Source: Clostridiales bacterium
GTDB lineage: Bacteria > Bacillota > Clostridia > Oscillospirales > Oscillospiraceae
Assembly (NCBI GenBank): GCA_029098065.1
Contig: JAQXNP010000143.1
Location: 1 to 8,185, forward strand
Direction: 5' to 3'
DNA length: 8,185 bases
Numbering within the stretch: position 1 is the first letter of the stretch; each line of letters begins with the position of its first letter. The notes under the pieces were generated by a model. It saw only the letters and a program-made list of their open reading frames with translations. It ran no database searches and was not told where the DNA came from. This document shows, one piece after another, positions 5,533 through 8,185 of the stretch. The position numbers were made by a program, and so were the translations under genes.

Positions 5533-6618
5533 TCAGTTGGCCTTGTCAAACTTCTGGATGAAGTCGCACAGTTTTTCCACGCCCTCCACAGGCATGGCGT
5601 TATAAATGGAGGCGCGCATTCCGCCCACAGAGCGGTGGCCCTTCAGGTTGGTGAACCCGGCTTCAATGCTCTCGGCGACAAATTTGGCGTCCAACTCCTC
5701 GTTTCCGGTGCGGAATACCACGTTCATGTCCGACCGGGAACCGGGTTCCACCGCGCAGTGGAACAGCCGGGAGGAGTCGATTACATCATAGAGCATCTGG
5801 GCTTTCCCATGCTTGATCTTCTCCATACCGGGCACACCGCCCTTGCTCTCCAGCCAGTCCAGCACCAGCCCCAGGATGTAGATGCACCAGCAGGGGGGTG
5901 TATTATACATGGAGTCTTTTTCAATCATGGTCTTATAATTCATCATGAGGGGGGTATAGGGCAGCTCATGGCCGGCCAGCTCCTCCTTGATGATGACCAC
6001 GGTCAGTCCGGCGGGCGCCATGTTTTTCTGGGCCCCCGCGAAGATAATGCCGTATTTGCTCACATCCACCGGACGGGAGAGAATGTCAGAGGACATGTCG
6101 CACACCAGCGGCACGCTGCCCGTCTCCGGCACATACTGCCACTCGGTTCCGTAGATGGTATTGTTGGCACAATAATAGAAGTAAGATGCCTCGGGATCCA
6201 GCTTGAGCTGATCCTGGGCGGGAATATAGGTGTGGTTCCTGTCCGCGCTGGAGGCCGCCAGGGAGATCTCCCCGTACTTCTTGGCCTCTTTATAGGCGAT
6301 ATTGGAGAAATTTCCGGTGACGGCGTAGTCAGCTTTTCCCGTCGCGCCGATCAGATTGAGAGGCGCCATGGAGAACTGGGTGGATGCGCCGCCCTGGAGG
6401 AAGAGCACCTTATAGCCCTCAGGCACCTGGAAGAGTTTGCGGAACTTGGCCTGGGCGTCATCGAAGATCTTCTGGAAGACCTTAGATCGATGACTCATCT
6501 CCATCACTGACATACCAGAGCCCTGGTAATTGGTGATTTCGGCGCCCGCACGCTCCAGCACTTCCAGCGGAAGCATGGACGGACCCGCGGAGAAGTTGTA
6601 GACCCGCTGGTTTCCCAT
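5533..6618 (-). CDS. serC: Phosphoserine aminotransferase
   Basis: SerC is a PLP enzyme that transfers an amino group from glutamate to 3-phosphohydroxypyruvate, making 3-phosphoserine for serine synthesis. At 361 residues it has the usual SerC length. Visible family features are the N-terminal YNFSAGPSMLP (7-17), the FLQGGAST cofactor loop (73-80), CDMSSD (173-178) with the PLP-contacting Asp174, the Schiff-base lysine Lys198 in GAQKNMAPAG, and the phosphate-binding GHRSVGGMRASIYNA (327-341). The start at 6618 has GGAGG 10 bases upstream, a slightly long spacing. It is the first gene of the serC-serA operon and has a strong promoter at 6684-6713. The next pathway enzyme, SerB phosphatase, is not in this window. 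Confidence 0.96.
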   Translation of the reverse strand: MGNQRVYNFSAGPSMLPLEVLERAGAEITNYQGSGMSVMEMSHRSKVFQKIFDDAQAKFRKLFQVPEGYKVLFLQGGASTQFSMAPLNLIGATGKADYAVTGNFSNIAYKEAKKYGEISLAASSADRNHTYIPAQDQLKLDPEASYFYYCANNTIYGTEWQYVPETGSVPLVCDMSSDILSRPVDVSKYGIIFAGAQKNMAPAGLTVVIIKEELAGHELPYTPLMMNYKTMIEKDSMYNTPPCWCIYILGLVLDWLESKGGVPGMEKIKHGKAQMLYDVIDSSRLFHCAVEPGSRSDMNVVFRTGNEELDAKFVAESIEAGFTNLKGHRSVGGMRASIYNAMPVEGVEKLCDFIQKFDKAN

Positions 6619-6683
6619 AGTTCAATGACCTCCAATGAATTGAAATACAGACCGGACTTTCTCTCTTCAGTCTGTTAAAGTAT

Positions 6684-6713
6684 ATTATAGCCGCACGCCC
6701 CCCGTCCTGTCAA
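6684..6713 (-). promoter_or_regulatory. Sigma-A-type promoter of the serC-serA operon
   Basis: On the minus strand there is a perfect TTGACA (6713-6708), an 18-base G-rich spacer and a perfect TATAAT (6689-6684). Transcription would start near 6677, leaving a leader of about 58 bases. Close to the 5' end of that leader ACAGAC/GTCTGT (6670-6675 with 6647-6652) can form a weak 6-bp hairpin; no T-box or known riboswitch is apparent in so short a leader. Confidence 0.75.
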
Positions 6714-6778
6714 GCTGGAGGCACGTCAAAAAGCCAAAGCCTCCTGCAAAAAACTTTGTGAAAAACAGAACAATTTCC

Positions 6779-6808
6779 TTTACAGCACCCCCTCTTCTAT
6801 GGTATAAT
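6779..6808 (+). promoter_or_regulatory. Promoter of the DRTGG-HATPase-ferredoxin gene set
   Basis: TTTACA (6779-6784), an 18-base spacer and TATAAT (6803-6808), with TG one base upstream of the -10 box (extended -10), predict a start near 6815. An A-rich stretch at about 6746-6776 precedes the -35 box and could act as an UP element. It faces away from the serC promoter. Confidence 0.75.
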
Positions 6809-6843
6809 AAATGTGTAAAACTATCGGGTTTAGTTTTCGTTAT

Positions 6844-6848
6844 GGAGG
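6844..6848 (+). promoter_or_regulatory. Ribosome binding site that fixes the DRTGG-protein start at 6856
   Basis: GGAGG lies 7 bases before ATG 6856. The in-frame ATG at 6811 falls at or before the predicted transcription start and lacks such a site; the ATG at 6852 is out of frame and soon stops. Confidence 0.8.
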
Positions 6849-6855
6849 CTTATGT

Positions 6856-7203
6856 ATGAACCTTTCTGATGTGAGAGACATTCTGGAAGCTGAGGTGCTG
6901 TACGGAGAGGATAAACTGGACCGGGAAGTAACTTCTGCCTGCGGCAGCGACTTTATGAGTGACGTACTGGCCTATGTGAAAAATCAGGCCCTGCTGCTCA
7001 CCGGACTGGTCAATCCTCAGGTGGTGCGCACCGCGGATATGATGGATATGAAATGTATCGCCTTTGTCCGGGGCAAGCGTCCCGAGGAAAATGTGCTCTC
7101 TCTGGCCCGGGAACGGGATATTGTGGTCATGACCACCAAAATGCGCATGTACGACGCCTGCGGCAAGCTCTACGCCAAGGGCCTGAGAGGAGAGGTAGTG
7201 TAA
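6856..7203 (+). CDS. DRTGG-domain protein (hydrogenase/redox signalling cluster type)
   Basis: This is a 115-residue cytoplasmic protein starting at ATG 6856. It reads as a single DRTGG-like domain: LSDVRDILEAEVLYGEDKL at the start, an ACGSDFMSDVLAYVK segment (28-42), a LLLTGLVNPQVVRTADMMD segment (46-64), then strands KCIAFVRGK and DIVVMTTKMRMYDACGKLY (88-106). DRTGG domains also occur in phosphotransacetylase and in CBS/CotB-like regulators, and stand-alone copies are found beside Fe-hydrogenase-like genes in Clostridia. Their molecular role is not established; ligand sensing is a guess. Only 2 bases separate its stop from the HATPase gene, so the two are co-translated from the promoter at 6779-6808. 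Family assignment is by pattern from memory; the coding call is firm. Confidence 0.8.
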   Translation: MNLSDVRDILEAEVLYGEDKLDREVTSACGSDFMSDVLAYVKNQALLLTGLVNPQVVRTADMMDMKCIAFVRGKRPEENVLSLARERDIVVMTTKMRMYDACGKLYAKGLRGEVV

Positions 7204-7205
7204 TC

Positions 7206-7625
7206 ATGGAACCTGTGAAACTGGTCTATCCGGTGGAGGGCGGGGATCTCATCGAAGCCGGTGAAGCCTCCAGCAAGATGAAAACCACCTTGAAAAAGCT
7301 GGGACTCCCCCCCGATGTGATCCGCCGGGCTTCTATCTGTATGTACGAGGGTGAAATCAATATGGTCATCCACGCCGACGGCGGCCGGGCCGAGGTGGAC
7401 GTGGGGATGGATGAGATCGTCATCCGCATGATCGACCACGGTCCGGGAATCCCGGATGTGGATAAAGCCATGCAGGAGGGCTATTCCACCGCCGGGGACA
7501 TGGCCCGGGATCTGGGCTTCGGCGCCGGCATGGGCCTGCCCAACATGAAGCGCTATTCGGACGAGATGCACATCGACACCGAGGTGGGCAAGGGAACCAC
7601 CGTCACCATCAAGATCAGAGTCTGA
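7206..7625 (+). CDS. Small GHKL ATPase, anti-sigma kinase-like (RsbW/SpoIIAB type)
   Basis: This is a 139-residue cytoplasmic protein consisting of a lone HATPase_c domain with no phosphoacceptor or sensor domain. The ATP-binding motifs are an N-box with Glu48, Glu50 and Asn52 (CMYEGEINMVIHA), a G1 box Asp77-His-Gly79-Pro-Gly81, and a G2 box GFGAGMGLPNMKRY (104-117). It ends with the GKGTTVTIKI strand (128-137). Proteins of this size and shape include the anti-sigma serine kinases of partner-switching systems. No sigma factor, STAS antagonist or PP2C phosphatase is seen in this window, so its target is unknown. In Clostridia similar genes sit between DRTGG and Fe-hydrogenase-like genes. A GAGAGG site lies about 10 bases before ATG 7206, overlapping the end of the previous gene. 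Confidence 0.88.
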   Translation: MEPVKLVYPVEGGDLIEAGEASSKMKTTLKKLGLPPDVIRRASICMYEGEINMVIHADGGRAEVDVGMDEIVIRMIDHGPGIPDVDKAMQEGYSTAGDMARDLGFGAGMGLPNMKRYSDEMHIDTEVGKGTTVTIKIRV

Positions 7626-7755
7626 TCCTTTTCATCTCACCGATCCGTGGGGCGCGGCTTCCCGGGCACGCCGGAAGGCTGTCAAGGGTGCCGTGCCCTC
7701 TCTATACCCCAATATATGGCCGTCCTTTCGCGGGGTTCATTCCCCGCCATCCTCC

Positions 7756-7765
7756 AAAGGGGGTG
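7756..7765 (+). promoter_or_regulatory. Shine-Dalgarno-like site at the ferredoxin/hydrogenase-like gene, pointing to an ATA codon
   Basis: AAAGGGGGTG matches the ideal AAGGAGGTG at all but one position. It overlaps the only nearby canonical start (GTG 7763) and lies 6 bases before an in-frame ATA at 7772. The preceding CCTCC (7751-7755) could pair with its five G residues and mask it. Confidence 0.5.
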
Positions 7766-8185
7766 TCTCCCATAGAACATTCCGTTTCCATTGAATACGC
7801 CCGCTGCCGCGGGTGTACCACCTGTATGAAGAGCTGCCCCACCGAGGCGATCCGGGTCCGCCGGGGCAAAGCCACCATCCTTCATGAGCGGTGCGTGGAC
7901 TGCGGGGAATGCATCCGCTCCTGCCCGCACAAGGCCATCAAGGCGGTGAGCGATCCCTTCTCCTGCCTGGATGAGTTCCAGTATACCGTCGCCCTGCCCG
8001 ATCCCTCTTTTTACGGCCAGTTCCAGCATCTGGACGACATCAACCTGGTGCTGGACGCACTGACCAAGCTGGGCTTCGATTCGGTCTATGAGACCGCCAA
8101 GGGAGGCGGCCTGCTCTCCGACTACGCGCAGCGGCATCCGGACCCGGCCGACGACGATTCCGACACGCCGAAGATCTCTTCCGCC
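7763..8185 (+). CDS. Ferredoxin-domain protein entering an Fe-hydrogenase large-subunit-like domain (partial)
   Basis: The frame is open from 7763 to the window end (141 codons, 3' end cut off). Two classical [4Fe-4S] motifs are visible, CRGCTTCMKSCP (residues 15-26) and CVDCGECIRSCP (44-55), as in bacterial 2[4Fe-4S] ferredoxins. The region from about residue 73 (YTVALPDPSFYGQF, then LDDINLVLDALTKLGFDSVYE) resembles the start of the Fe-only hydrogenase large-subunit C-terminal domain. An acidic insert PDPADDDSD (126-134) precedes ISSA, the last visible residues, which seem to enter the first H-cluster loop. The annotated GTG start is uncertain: it overlaps the ribosome site, and an in-frame ATA at 7772 better fits the spacing and the expected N-terminus. 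It lies 137 bases after the HATPase gene with no clear terminator between, so probably the same transcript. Catalytic hydrogenase, sensor, or electron-transfer protein cannot be told apart from this fragment. Confidence 0.82.
   Translation, partial: MSPIEHSVSIEYARCRGCTTCMKSCPTEAIRVRRGKATILHERCVDCGECIRSCPHKAIKAVSDPFSCLDEFQYTVALPDPSFYGQFQHLDDINLVLDALTKLGFDSVYETAKGGGLLSDYAQRHPDPADDDSDTPKISSA

Noticed and set aside
4219..6510. A 763-codon open frame on the plus strand, antisense to serA and serC
   Set aside because: It lies opposite two clear enzymes, starts inside the terminator region, and its Gly/His/Val/Asp-rich composition is what complementary reading of GC-biased codons produces. No ribosome site or family motif is visible.
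6619..6683. T-box or serine-sensing riboswitch in the serC leader
   Set aside because: The leader is only about 58 bases, too short for a T-box, and shows only a weak 6-bp hairpin.
6811..6855. N-terminal extension of the DRTGG protein from ATG 6811
   Set aside because: The codon sits only 2 bases after the -10 box, at or before the likely transcription start, while ATG 6856 has a GGAGG at ideal spacing.
7685..7725. A GTG at 7688 as an upstream start of the hydrogenase-like gene, or a promoter in this gap
   Set aside because: The extension would add a Pro-rich stretch unlike the family N-terminus, and the candidate -35/-10 boxes (TGTCAA, TATACC) are poor matches.
7682..8137. Minus-strand open frame opposite the ferredoxin/hydrogenase-like gene
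   Set aside because: The plus strand carries two complete CxxCxxCxxxCP motifs in frame, so the minus-strand frame is a shadow.

Overview
The window looks like chromosome from a GC-rich Gram-positive of the Clostridia, most like the gut Oscillospiraceae (Flavonifractor, Oscillibacter or Intestinimonas types). This placement is an inference. It rests on strong G/C bias at third codon positions, GGAGG-type ribosome sites, sigma-A-like promoters, and gene families common in that group: VanW/YoaR-like, XpaC, a YtrA-type GntR regulator with its ABC transporter, and a DRTGG / HATPase / Fe-hydrogenase-like gene set. I see no rRNA, tRNA, CRISPR array, insertion sequence or phage gene. No gene-free stretch exceeds about 240 bases.

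Layout. Positions 1-364 (minus) hold the N-terminal end of a membrane-anchored VanW/YoaR-like protein. It is divergent from an XpaC-family membrane protein (569-1771, plus), and each has its own recognisable promoter. A bidirectional hairpin terminator (1794-1827) separates XpaC from a minus-strand operon transcribed right to left: a YtrA-type GntR repressor (3719-3345), an ABC ATPase (3340-2471) and an ABC-2 permease (2451-1837). The operon promoter (TTGACA / TATACT) is overlapped by a 13-bp inverted repeat, so autorepression is likely. Next is a small Dabb-fold protein (3926-4222, plus) whose promoter also carries an inverted repeat. It converges on the serine operon across a long bidirectional terminator (4225-4269).

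The serine operon (minus) is serC (6618-5533) then serA (5460-4291). SerA oxidises 3-phosphoglycerate and SerC transaminates the product, so the pair makes phosphoserine. The phosphatase SerB is not here. Between them lies a hairpin whose canonical T-tract faces the opposite strand.

Divergent from serC, a plus-strand set begins at 6856: a DRTGG-domain protein, a small GHKL/HATPase protein like the anti-sigma kinases RsbW/SpoIIAB (7206-7625), and, after a 137-base gap, a protein with two [4Fe-4S] ferredoxin motifs entering an Fe-hydrogenase large-subunit-like domain, cut off by the window end. This set is the most intriguing part of the window. It resembles gene groups placed beside putatively sensory or non-canonical [FeFe] hydrogenases in Clostridia, and could be a redox- or H2-sensing signalling module. 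The start of the third gene is peculiar: the best ribosome site points to an AUA codon.
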